This document shows positions 8,764 to 17,132 of a DNA stretch of 64,000 nt, piece after piece. Source of the stretch: an uncultured Muribaculaceae bacterium (GTDB lineage: Bacteria > Bacteroidota > Bacteroidia > Bacteroidales > Muribaculaceae); NCBI GenBank assembly GCA_910588035.1, contig CAJUPY010000004.1, forward strand, positions 62,001 to 126,000, written 5' to 3'. Every line of letters begins with the position of its first letter. The first letter of the stretch is position 1. A program made the translations under genes and the position numbers. The notes under the pieces are model-generated. The model had not been told where the DNA came from, searched no databases, and saw only the letters and a list, made by a program, of their open reading frames with translations.

Positions 8764-9725
8764 ACGAAGAATCTCTCAATATATTGATGCTCGGCGGAGC
8801 CAAACGCGTATCTCTCGCCACCAAGATAGCCATAATGGGCTTCAGAATGGGGCTTTCAGTCAACCTGTTCAGTTGGGAACTTGATCGGGTCGTGCCGATA
8901 GCCCAGATAGCCGAGATTGTCGAAGGTGCAAAGTGGAGTGACCCTGATGTTCTCGAGAAACTCCATGAGGTCGTGACAACCAAGAAAATACACATAATCA
9001 TTCCGTTTGTCGACGGAGCGATCGGGGTCACGGCCCGCTACCGTGCCAAATATGGCAATGTCTGGGCTCCTGTCGGTACAATCGAGTCGGTGGAGGGAAT
9101 GTTTGACAAGGTAGTCGCCGCACGCCTGTTCGAGCAGGCCGGATTACCTATCCCGGCCACCTACACCCCCGGAGACTACAAACTTCCATTGATCGCCAAA
9201 CCGCGATGTGGATCGGCTTCTGCGGGCATAATCGTTGTCAATGACGATGATGAGATGACCCGGCTGATTCCCTATGCCGACGATTATCTGCTTCAGGAAT
9301 ATGTCGAGAACCGTGAAGAAATCACGGTCGACTGCTATGTGACGATGAAAGGCCGTCAGATCGCGGTGGTGCCGCGTCTGAGAGAGACAGTGGTCGGAGG
9401 TGAGGTCAGCCGCACGATAACGATCGAAAACAATAGTATCGTCGAACTTTCACGCCGCGTGTTGACCGCGCTTGACCTTCGCGGAGCCGTGACACTTCAG
9501 TTCCTGATTGACAAGGACAATGACCGCACGCTGCTAATGGAGGTCAATCCACGTTTCGGCGGTGGAGTCGTATGCTCGATACACGCTGGGGCAAACATGC
9601 CTGAATATATGCTGACCGATTGCACCGGAGGCGATCCGGCCCCCTGCACAGACTGGCGACCCGGGGTCGAGATTTCACGTTACATGCAAGAAGTGGTTTT
9701 CTACAATGGAGAAGTCCAGGGCTAA
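8760..9725 (+). CDS. ATP-grasp domain protein (carbamoyl-phosphate synthase-like)
   Basis: A 321-residue ATP-grasp ligase. The N-terminal pre-ATP-grasp Rossmann domain (ILMLGGAKRVSLA) is followed by the ATP-binding segment PLIAKPRCGSASAGI and by LLQEYVENREEITVDCYV, with metal-binding LLMEVNPRFGGG near the end. Such enzymes join a carboxylate to an amine or other nucleophile through an acyl phosphate. It overlaps LegB by four bases and NeuB by twenty, so it almost certainly works on the same glycan precursor, perhaps adding an amino-acid or acyl group. The actual substrate is unknown. PylC-like and carbamoyl-phosphate-synthase-like names are both used for this family. Confidence 0.78.
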   Translation: MNEESLNILMLGGAKRVSLATKIAIMGFRMGLSVNLFSWELDRVVPIAQIAEIVEGAKWSDPDVLEKLHEVVTTKKIHIIIPFVDGAIGVTARYRAKYGNVWAPVGTIESVEGMFDKVVAARLFEQAGLPIPATYTPGDYKLPLIAKPRCGSASAGIIVVNDDDEMTRLIPYADDYLLQEYVENREEITVDCYVTMKGRQIAVVPRLRETVVGGEVSRTITIENNSIVELSRRVLTALDLRGAVTLQFLIDKDNDRTLLMEVNPRFGGGVVCSIHAGANMPEYMLTDCTGGDPAPCTDWRPGVEISRYMQEVVFYNGEVQG

Positions 9726-10725
9726 GCACGTGATCATAATCGCCGAGGCCGGCGTGAACCATAACGGAGACTTCGACATGGCCTGCAAAATGGTACATGC
9801 CGCCAAAGAAGCCGGAGCCGATTATGTCAAGTTCCAGACCGCGGTGCCGGAGCTGGTCATCTCTACGTATGCCCCGAAGGCCGAATATCAGAAAGAGACC
9901 ACCGGCAGTGGAGAGTCGCAGTTGGAGATGTGCCGCAAGATACATCTTCCGCTGTCGGCCTACGCGAGGCTTGCCGAATTGTGCCGCGAGGTAGGCATCG
10001 GGTTCATGAGCACGCCATTCGATCTTGTCTCGATCGATTGCCTTGCCGAACTTGATATGGACTGGTGGAAAATTCCGTCGGGTGAGATCACCAATCTGCC
10101 ATACCTCAGGAAAATAGCCGTTGCCGGCCGCCGCATCATCATGTCGACCGGAATGAGCGAGACCGAGGAGGTTGCCCGCGCGGTCGACATCCTGACCGAG
10201 CGAGGTGTAGCCCTGGAAGATATCGCTCTGCTTCATTGCAACACACAGTATCCGACACCGTTTGCCGATGTCAACCTCAGGGCGATGGAATCGCTTCGCC
10301 GTCTTGGCACCGGATATGTCGGATACAGCGACCACACTGTCGGCATCGAGGTTCCTGTCGCAGCCGTCGCTCTCGGAGCCGACATCATCGAAAAACATTT
10401 CACACTCGACAAATCGTTGCCCGGTCCTGACCATCGTGCATCGCTCGACACCGATGAGTTGCGTCAGATGGTTTCTGCTATCAGAAACATCGGGTTTGCT
10501 CTGGGCAGTGAGATCAAGACGGTCAGTGAATCGGAGAGGCCCAACATCGAGGTGGCCAGAAAAAGCATCGTCGCCGCGCGTGACATCAAGGCCGGAGAAC
10601 TGCTGACAGAAGAGAACCTGACGGTCAAACGACCCGGAAACGGCATTTCGCCCATGCTTTGGGATGAGGTGACAGGCCGCCGTGCCGGTCGTGACTTCGT
10701 TGCTGACGAGCTGATTGAACTTTGA
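9706..10725 (+). CDS. neuB: NeuB-family nonulosonate synthase (sialic/legionaminic acid synthase-like)
   Basis: A 339-residue PEP-dependent synthase. It has IAEAGVNHNG, VKFQT, STPFD, KIPSGEITNLP, STGMSE, LHCNTQYPTP, GYSDHT and EKHFTLD, the full NeuB TIM-barrel set, and a C-terminal SAF/antifreeze-like domain (SIVAARDIKAGELL). It condenses PEP with an N-acyl hexosamine to form a nine-carbon 2-keto acid. The start ATG overlaps the ATP-grasp gene by twenty bases; GTG 9730 is a shorter alternative. LegB upstream points to a legionaminate-type product, but an aminotransferase, a hydrolysing 2-epimerase and a CMP transferase are not in the window, so the exact sugar is open. Confidence 0.87.
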   Translation: MEKSRAKHVIIIAEAGVNHNGDFDMACKMVHAAKEAGADYVKFQTAVPELVISTYAPKAEYQKETTGSGESQLEMCRKIHLPLSAYARLAELCREVGIGFMSTPFDLVSIDCLAELDMDWWKIPSGEITNLPYLRKIAVAGRRIIMSTGMSETEEVARAVDILTERGVALEDIALLHCNTQYPTPFADVNLRAMESLRRLGTGYVGYSDHTVGIEVPVAAVALGADIIEKHFTLDKSLPGPDHRASLDTDELRQMVSAIRNIGFALGSEIKTVSESERPNIEVARKSIVAARDIKAGELLTEENLTVKRPGNGISPMLWDEVTGRRAGRDFVADELIEL

Positions 10726-10774
10726 AGCTGCCGGCAGCGTTAGAAATCTGTAAACAAAAACAGACTCAAACACT

Positions 10775-11521
10775 ATGAAATCAGTAATCGAGACCTTGCT
10801 TGAACGCAGGTCAATACGTCGTTATGAGCGGGAAACACTGACACCTGAACAGGTGCGCCTGATTCATGACGCGATACGCAACACTCCGACGAGCTACAAC
10901 GGTCAGCAATATTCTGTCATTGAGATCGATGATCAGGAACTAAAGGAGAAACTCTATGACATAACGGGTCAGAAACAGATCAAGACCTGCAACAGGTTTT
11001 ATCTGTTCTGTGCCGATTATAACAAGATCTCGCTCGGCGCGGAGGCAAAAAAGATCGAGATGCCGGCTTTCACCACCAGGGTCGAAAGCCTGATTGTCGG
11101 GGTGATAGATGCCTCGTTGGCTATGATGAGCGCGTTGGTCGCAGCCGAGTCATGTGGTCTCGGGACTTGTCCGATCGGTTATGCCCGTACCGCTGCCCCC
11201 GAAAAGTTTGCCGAACTGCTCAATCTGCCCCCGAAAGTCTACGTTGTCTGCGGTCTGGCTGTCGGCGTTCCGCGAGAGATGCCCGACATGAAGCCGAAAC
11301 AGAATGAGAAACTGCTCATTTTCAAAAACGGTTACCGCACCGACGACATGACAGCCGATATTCTGGAATTTGACCGCGACATTGTACGCTACAATGAAAC
11401 CCGTTCGGGCACAAAAACCGATAACGACTGGATCAGCCACATCGTCGACTACTATTCTGAAGAGATGCCGATGACGATGCTCGACAGCCTGCGTCGCCGT
11501 GGATTTGACCTCAGACAGTGA
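10775..11521 (+). CDS. Nitroreductase-family flavoprotein (NfsA-like)
   Basis: A 248-residue FMN-dependent nitroreductase. The N-terminal ERRSIRRYERE motif contacts the FMN phosphate, TPTSYNGQQYSVIEI follows, and the GLGTCPIGYAR block lies in the middle, with a C-terminal basic tail. Such enzymes reduce nitro compounds or quinones with NAD(P)H in the cytoplasm; the natural substrate is not predictable. It follows neuB by 49 bases and could be the last gene of the operon or have its own promoter, though no clear -7 box is visible. A terminator hairpin follows. Confidence 0.83.
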   Translation: MKSVIETLLERRSIRRYERETLTPEQVRLIHDAIRNTPTSYNGQQYSVIEIDDQELKEKLYDITGQKQIKTCNRFYLFCADYNKISLGAEAKKIEMPAFTTRVESLIVGVIDASLAMMSALVAAESCGLGTCPIGYARTAAPEKFAELLNLPPKVYVVCGLAVGVPREMPDMKPKQNEKLLIFKNGYRTDDMTADILEFDRDIVRYNETRSGTKTDNDWISHIVDYYSEEMPMTMLDSLRRRGFDLRQ

Positions 11522-11546
11522 GTGACACATTCAGCAACAACCTCAC

Positions 11547-11593
11547 AACGCCCTGTGTGAAGCCCGACCGGGTCGACATGGGGCGTTTGTTTT
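11547..11593 (+). terminator. Terminator after the nitroreductase gene
   Basis: AACGCCC (11547-11553) pairs with GGGCGTT (11581-11587), followed by TGTTTTTG. Confidence 0.6.
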
Positions 11594-11873
11594 TGCAGGC
11601 TCTTGATCGGACGGGTGGTGTGGCGGGGATAGACACACAAATCGATTACGCCCGGTTGGATCAATGGGGCTACGATATTTTGACATCTGACTTTACGCTG
11701 ATGCACTACCGATTGGATAAAGGTCACTCTAAACAGCAGATTGATGTCACTGTTTCTCAATTTATTATCATTCCAATACCGCCACTTTTCACAATCTGAC
11801 TCCGCGAAAATTACTATAACTTTCAGTTTTGATCCTGTGGTTGCATATTATCTTTGTCGCAAAAAAGTAGGGT
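11594..11873. other. Gene-free gap between the nitroreductase and gpmI
   Basis: About 280 bases with no supported gene. A 93-codon frame (11518-11799) spans the upstream terminator and shows no family features. A plus-strand TATCTTTG box at 11849-11856 points toward the 3' end of gpmI and has no coding target. Confidence 0.6.
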
Positions 11874-11910
11874 ATAAAAAAACATGCCTTCCGTAGGGGG
11901 GGAGGCATGT
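11874..11910 (-). terminator. Rho-independent terminator of gpmI
   Basis: Read on the minus strand, an 8-bp stem (ACATGCCT/AGGCATGT, 11882-11889 with 11903-11910) is followed directly by a run of seven T. It lies 23 bases past the gpmI stop. Confidence 0.85.
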
Positions 11911-11932
11911 CGATGTGTTATAGTTGACAGAA

Positions 11933-13450
11933 TCAGTCTTTGATGAGGTTGTGACCGGTCATCTCGGCGGGTTGTTCAAGACCCATGATGTGGAGAATTG
12001 TGGGGGCTACGTCGGCGAGTATGCCGTTTTCGACGGCAGCTTCTTTGTCGGCAGTCACGTAGACACAGGGCACGGGGTTGAGCGAGTGGGCTGTGTTGGG
12101 TGTTCCGTCGGGGTTTATGGCGTTGTCGGCATTACCGTGGTCGGCTATGATGATGACCTCATAGTCGTTTTTCTTGGCGGCCTCGACAGTATCCATGACA
12201 CATTCGTCGATCGTTACGACAGCTTTCTGGATTGCGTCATAGATGCCGGTGTGGCCGACCATGTCGCCGTTTGCGTAGTTGACCACGATGAAGTCATATT
12301 TCTGAGTGTTGATCGCGTCGACGAGTTTGTCTTTCACCTCATAGGCACTCATTTCGGGTTTGAGGTCGTAGGTCGCTACTTTTGGCGAAGCGACAAGAAT
12401 GCGCTCCTCGCCTTCGTAGGGGGTCTCGCGCCCGCCGTTGAAGAAGAATGTCACGTGGGCATATTTCTCAGTCTCGGCTATGTGGAGCTGCGCTTTGCCG
12501 AGGTTCGAGAGATATTCGCCGAGGGTGTTGTTGACGTTTTCCTTGTCGAAGAGAATGTGGAGACCTGTGAATGAAGAGTCGTAGGGGGTCATGCAATAGT
12601 ATTGCAGGTCGGGGAGGGTGTGCATTCCCTCTTCGGGCATATCGTGCTGGGTCAGGACGACGGTCAGCTCTTTGGCGCGGTCGTTGCGGTAGTTGAAGAA
12701 GATCACGACATCGCCGGGCTTGATTGTTCCGTCGACGGTCGAGTTGTTGATCGGTTTGATGAATTCGTCGGTCACGTCTTCGTCGTAGCTCTGCTGCATT
12801 GCGGCTACCATATCGTCGGCCTGTTTGCCTTGACCGTTCACGAGAAGATCGTAAGCGACCTTTACACGGTCCCAGCGTTTGTCACGGTCCATTGCGTAGA
12901 AACGGCCGATGATCGAAGCTATCACGCCGGTCGACTGCTTGCAGTGGTCGGTGAGTTGCTCGATGAAGCCTTTTCCGCTGCGGGGATCGGTGTCGCGTCC
13001 GTCCATGAAACAGTGAATGAAGACTTTGTCGAGGTCATATTTCTTTGCGATGTCGGTAAGAGCGAATAGGTGATCGAGCGAAGAGTGGACACCACCGTCG
13101 GAGGTAAGACCCATGAAGTGGATCGCCTTGCCGTTATCTTTCGCATAAGAGAAAGCGTTTTTGATTTCGGGGTTCTCCAAGATCGAACCTTCTTTGATCG
13201 CTTTGTTGATTTTGACGAGGTCTTGATAGAGAACACGTCCGGCACCGATGTTGAGGTGTCCGACTTCAGAGTTGCCCATCTGTCCGTCGGGCAAACCGAC
13301 GTTCTCGCCGCTTGCCTGAAGTTCGGAGTGGGGATATGAGTTCAAGAGATAGTCCCAGTAGGGTGTCGGGGTCGTGGCTATGACATCGCCTTTGGAGTGG
13401 TTGCCGATGCCCCAGCCGTCGAGAATCATTAATAATGCTTTCTTGGCCAT
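11933..13450 (-). CDS. gpmI: 2,3-bisphosphoglycerate-independent phosphoglycerate mutase
   Basis: A 505-residue metalloenzyme of the alkaline-phosphatase superfamily that interconverts 3- and 2-phosphoglycerate in glycolysis. It opens with ALLMILDGWG (metal ligand Asp11) and has GQMGNSEVGHLNIGAGR with the phospho-acceptor Ser61, FMDGRDT, VVNYANGDMVGHTG and IADHGNAD for the metal sites. The length is normal. The frame extends upstream to 13483, but ATG 13450 is chosen because it begins the conserved MAKK start, and the -7 box at 13481-13488 lies inside the longer frame. It is monocistronic, with a strong terminator. The large plus-strand frame 11924-12574 is its shadow. Confidence 0.97.
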   Translation of the reverse strand: MAKKALLMILDGWGIGNHSKGDVIATTPTPYWDYLLNSYPHSELQASGENVGLPDGQMGNSEVGHLNIGAGRVLYQDLVKINKAIKEGSILENPEIKNAFSYAKDNGKAIHFMGLTSDGGVHSSLDHLFALTDIAKKYDLDKVFIHCFMDGRDTDPRSGKGFIEQLTDHCKQSTGVIASIIGRFYAMDRDKRWDRVKVAYDLLVNGQGKQADDMVAAMQQSYDEDVTDEFIKPINNSTVDGTIKPGDVVIFFNYRNDRAKELTVVLTQHDMPEEGMHTLPDLQYYCMTPYDSSFTGLHILFDKENVNNTLGEYLSNLGKAQLHIAETEKYAHVTFFFNGGRETPYEGEERILVASPKVATYDLKPEMSAYEVKDKLVDAINTQKYDFIVVNYANGDMVGHTGIYDAIQKAVVTIDECVMDTVEAAKKNDYEVIIIADHGNADNAINPDGTPNTAHSLNPVPCVYVTADKEAAVENGILADVAPTILHIMGLEQPAEMTGHNLIKD

Positions 13451-13480
13451 AATTGTTTGATATAAAATTTTTTCGACTTG

Positions 13481-13488
13481 CAAAGTTA
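13481..13488 (-). promoter_or_regulatory. -7 promoter box for gpmI
   Basis: The minus strand reads TAACTTTG, matching TAnnTTTG, about 31 bases before the gpmI ATG. Confidence 0.65.
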
Positions 13489-13551
13489 GTCAATTTTTTT
13501 TGAAATCGGGGAAAAACACACTCAAAAGGATCGGGGTAATGAAAAATTGTA

Positions 13552-13559
13552 TATCTTTG
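13552..13559 (+). promoter_or_regulatory. -7 promoter box for the GH3 gene
   Basis: TATCTTTG, 33 bases before the chosen ATG at 13592, divergent from the gpmI promoter. It makes the longer frame from 13547 untenable. Confidence 0.65.
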
Positions 13560-13591
13560 TGATACTCTTTACATTAAACACCCCTAAACCG

Positions 13592-15835
13592 ATGAAAAAC
13601 AATTTAAAGCTACATTTTATCGCGGCATTGACGCTGATTGCCGTCTCGTTTCCGTCAGGTGGCACCACTCCGGTCTATCTCGATTGTTCAAAGCCGGTTG
13701 AACAGCGTGTCGAAGACGCTCTTTCGAGAATGACTCTTGAGGAGAAGATCGCTGTCATTCATGCGCAGTCAAAGTTCTCATCGCCCGGCGTCAGGCGTCT
13801 TGGCATTGCCGAGCTATGGGCCACAGACGGTCCCCACGGCATACGACCAGAGGTGAAATGGGACGAATGGTCTCAGGCGTCATGGACCAATGACTCGTGT
13901 GTGGCTTTTCCGGCTCTGACGTGTCTTGCCGCGACATGGAATGGCGACATGTCGAGACTCTATGGAGAGAGCATCGGTGAGGAGGCGCGTTACCGTGGGA
14001 AGTCGATTTTGCTCGGCCCGGGTGTCAACATCAACCGCACCCCGCTTAACGGGCGTAATTTTGAATATATGGGTGAGGATCCGTATCTGGCGTCGGTTAT
14101 GGTCGTTCCATATATAAAGGGAGTGCAAAGCAACGGAGTGGCGGCGTGTGTGAAACACTACGCGTTGAACAATCAAGAGTGTAACCGGCATACGGTCAAC
14201 GTCGTGGTCGATGACCGGGCGTTGCATGAGATCTATCTGCCGGCGTTTGAAGCCGCGGTGAAAGTGGGCGGAACGTGGTCGATCATGGGCAGCTATAACC
14301 TCTACAAGAATCAGCACGCGTGTCACAACCAATATCTGCTCAACGACATTCTTAAACGCGACTGGGCATTTGACGGGGTTGTAGTCTCAGACTGGGGCGG
14401 TACACACGACACCGCCGAGGCGATCAGAAACGGTCTTGATCTTGAGTTCGGCACGTGGACCGACGGCTTGTCGAAGGGCGCGGGGAATGCATATGACAAT
14501 TATCACATGGCCCGACCCTATCTTGAGATGATCAAGCGAGGGGAGATCGGCACCGGTGAACTTGATGACAAGGTGAGGCGTGTTCTGAGGCTTATGTTCA
14601 GGACATCAATGGATCGTAACCGTCCGTATGGCTCGCTTTGTTCTCCGGAGCATTATGCTGCGGCGAGAAAAATCGGTGGCGAGGGCATCGTTCTTCTCAA
14701 AAATGAGCGCGAGGTTCTTCCGCTTGACCTGTCGAAGATCAAGACCATAGCTGTTATCGGCGAAAATGCTGTCAAAATGATGACGGTCGGTGGCGGCAGT
14801 TCTTCACTGAAGGCGCAGCATGAGATATCTCCGCTCGACGGACTCCGGAATGCTCTTGAGGGAAAGGCGGATGTTGTGTATGCACGCGGGTATGTCGGGC
14901 ACACCAAGGGTGACTATGACGGAGTGTCGACGGGACAGAATCTGAGAGATGACCGCACTGCCGGAGAACTGACTGCTGAAGCTGTGGAGGCCGCCCGCAA
15001 GGCCGACTGCGTGATTTTTGTCGGAGGGCTGAACAAATCGGGTAAACAAGACTGTGAGGGAACTGACCGTCAGCAGCTTGAACTGCCATACGGGCAGAAT
15101 GAACTGATTGCAGCGCTGGCCAAGGCCAATCCAAATCTTGTTGTTGTCAATGTTTCGGGAAATGCTGTGGCGATGCCGTGGGCCGGTGATGTCCCGGCTA
15201 TTGTCCAGGCGTGGTATCTCGGATCGGAGGCCGGCAACGCATTGGCCGATGTGCTGACAGGAAGGGTAAATCCGTCGGGTAAACTTCCAATGACATTTCC
15301 GAAACGTCTTGAAGATATCGGGGCACACAGTGCAGGTCAATATCCGGGTGTGGAGCGCGGTGACGGAAGTCATGTCGCCGACTGCCGTTATGATGAGGGT
15401 ATCTATGTCGGTTACCGTTGGCTTGATAAAAACAAGATTGACCCGTTGTTTGCTTTCGGACACGGGTTGAGCTACACGACGTTTGGATATGGCAAGGCTA
15501 AAGCCGTAAGAGACGGTGACGGATCGTTGACGGTCACTGTTCCTGTAACCAATACCGGAAGCCGTGATGGATCGGAGGTGGTGCAGCTCTACGTCAGTGA
15601 TTTGAAGTCGTCGTTGCCGCGTCCGGTCAAAGAGTTGAAAGGTTTCAGAAAAGTCAGCTTAAAACCTGGCGAGACGGTTGAGGTGGTTTTCAGCCTTGAC
15701 GATCGCTCTCTGAGCTACTATGATGCAGACAAATCGGCATGGGTCTGTGAACCCGGCGAGTTTGAGGCATTGGTCGGATCGTCATCGGCCGACATCAGGT
15801 CGAAGGTGAAGTTCCATGGACCATTGGCCAATTGA
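13592..15835 (+). CDS. Glycoside hydrolase family 3 beta-glycosidase
   Basis: A 747-residue exported GH3 enzyme. The signal peptide (LHFIAALTLIAVSF) is followed by the N-terminal TIM-barrel domain with ATDGPHGIR, VKHYALNNQ (Lys188/His189 substrate contacts) and the nucleophile Asp267 in VVVSDWGG. The second alpha/beta domain starts near GEGIVLLKNE, and a C-terminal fibronectin-III-like domain contains PVTNTGSRDGSEVVQLYVSD. It removes terminal beta-linked sugars, typically glucose or xylose, in the periplasm; specificity is not fixed by these motifs. It is monocistronic, divergent from gpmI and convergent with cinA, with no SusC/SusD pair nearby. Confidence 0.92.
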   Translation: MKNNLKLHFIAALTLIAVSFPSGGTTPVYLDCSKPVEQRVEDALSRMTLEEKIAVIHAQSKFSSPGVRRLGIAELWATDGPHGIRPEVKWDEWSQASWTNDSCVAFPALTCLAATWNGDMSRLYGESIGEEARYRGKSILLGPGVNINRTPLNGRNFEYMGEDPYLASVMVVPYIKGVQSNGVAACVKHYALNNQECNRHTVNVVVDDRALHEIYLPAFEAAVKVGGTWSIMGSYNLYKNQHACHNQYLLNDILKRDWAFDGVVVSDWGGTHDTAEAIRNGLDLEFGTWTDGLSKGAGNAYDNYHMARPYLEMIKRGEIGTGELDDKVRRVLRLMFRTSMDRNRPYGSLCSPEHYAAARKIGGEGIVLLKNEREVLPLDLSKIKTIAVIGENAVKMMTVGGGSSSLKAQHEISPLDGLRNALEGKADVVYARGYVGHTKGDYDGVSTGQNLRDDRTAGELTAEAVEAARKADCVIFVGGLNKSGKQDCEGTDRQQLELPYGQNELIAALAKANPNLVVVNVSGNAVAMPWAGDVPAIVQAWYLGSEAGNALADVLTGRVNPSGKLPMTFPKRLEDIGAHSAGQYPGVERGDGSHVADCRYDEGIYVGYRWLDKNKIDPLFAFGHGLSYTTFGYGKAKAVRDGDGSLTVTVPVTNTGSRDGSEVVQLYVSDLKSSLPRPVKELKGFRKVSLKPGETVEVVFSLDDRSLSYYDADKSAWVCEPGEFEALVGSSSADIRSKVKFHGPLAN

Positions 15836-15844
15836 ATAAATCAA

Positions 15845-17091
15845 TTAAATTTTATTCAGTTTTTTGATCAATTTGATAATCGCAATGTTTGTCGTACGTT
15901 CGATTATGCGGTTACGGTTGCCTGTCAGCAGATGGTGATTGACGGTAGTGCCCTGCGGGGTGTGGACAGCTATGCAGACTGTGCCTACCGGCTTCAGATC
16001 GGTTCCGCCGCCGGGACCGGCTATTCCGCTGACCGCTATCGAGCAGTCGGACTTGACCACGTTAAGAGCTATGTTGTCGGCCATTTGTTCGACAACCGGA
16101 AGGCTGACAGCACCATATTCGTCGATGCTTTCTTTTTTGACAAGCAGCACGTTTTGTTTCACTTCGTTGCTGTAGGCAACGACACTGCCTTTGAAAACAG
16201 CCGATGCGCCGGGAACGGAGGTTAAAGTTGCTGCAATCCGGCCACCGGTGCAGCTTTCGGCGGTAGAGACGGTCAGATTTTTTCCTTGAGTAATTTGATG
16301 AGTATCTCCTGAAGTGGAGCCGGATCGGTTGTGATCAGATTGCGGCCGAAAATAGTCTTCAGGTCTTCAAGTTTATTGTCAAGCAGTCTGTCGATTGTGT
16401 TTTTGTCGTCGCCAAACGCATCGAGCCTGAGTCTGACATATCCGGGTACCGGCAGATAGGCGAGGTGAAGGCAAGAGGGCAGGGCCGCCTCCCATTTTTG
16501 CAGACGTGTCGCGATGTCAGATTCGGTGATGTCGTAGATCACGGCCGTGCGGTGGGCGATGACGATGTCGTGGCCAAAACGTTTGAGCAATTTTGGAAAA
16601 ACATCGCCAGGAAACATCTCGGCGGTCTCGAACGGCACTCCGGGCATTGCGACGAGCACTTTACCTTCGCGCTCGAACCACATAAGGGGAGCTGTTCCGA
16701 CACGGTTCATTATGACCTGACACGATGAGGGCACGATTGACTGTCGTGCCGTCAGTTCATTCAGACTGATGTTGCGGAGTTGGCAAATGGTTTTTACATT
16801 TTCAAGGACATCTCTGTTTTCGACAGGTTCGCCGCCGAATACCGACATCAGCACCTCTTTGGTGATGTCGTCTTTAGTAGGCCCGAGCCCGCCTGTAGTC
16901 AGAACGATGTCGGTTCTGGACAAAGCGTCGGTGATGGCTGCCCTGATGTCGCATGCGTTGTCTCCGACGGTAGTGACAGATGTCACTTTCCACCCCGCAG
17001 GAGAGATTGTGCGGGCTATAAATCCGGAGTTGGTGTCGGCAACCTGACCGAGCAGCAACTCGTCTCCGATGACTATGACAGAAATATTCAT
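15845..17091 (-). pseudogene. cinA: CinA-family protein interrupted by a single-base frameshift
   Basis: The N-terminal frame (16273-17091) encodes the MoCF-like domain: GDELLLGQVADTNSGFIAR and TTGGLGPTKDD. It ends with LLKEKI and a TGA. The C-terminal amidohydrolase domain continues in another frame with no ATG at its true beginning: NLTVSTAESCTGG, then VPGASAVFKGSVVAYSNEVK, then SGIAGPGGG, to 15845. The break is an A6 run on the minus strand (16278-16283). Re-reading one A gives KEK-NLTVSTAES, the normal family sequence, and a protein of about 415 residues, the usual CinA length. Intact CinA deamidates nicotinamide mononucleotide. It follows tsaD on the same strand. It could be a true loss, a sequencing error, or slippage-rescued expression. 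Confidence 0.85.
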
Positions 17092-17132
17092 GATGAAAAA
17101 GTTTAGAGAGAGTTAAAAAAACGGGCCGGTGT

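Noticed and set aside
9544..10773. 409-codon minus-strand frame
   Set aside because: Antisense shadow of neuB, whose family motifs are complete on the plus strand.
11518..11799. 93-codon frame after the nitroreductase
   Set aside because: Spans a terminator hairpin, begins with an overlapping GTG and has no recognisable features.
11924..12574. 216-codon plus-strand frame
   Set aside because: Lies antisense inside gpmI, shows Val/Asp/Gly-biased shadow composition and no family.
15845..16162. Short frame starting MKQNVL taken as a separate CinA-like gene
   Set aside because: The domain really begins about 110 bases upstream in the same frame without an ATG, so this is the C-terminal half of the frameshifted cinA.
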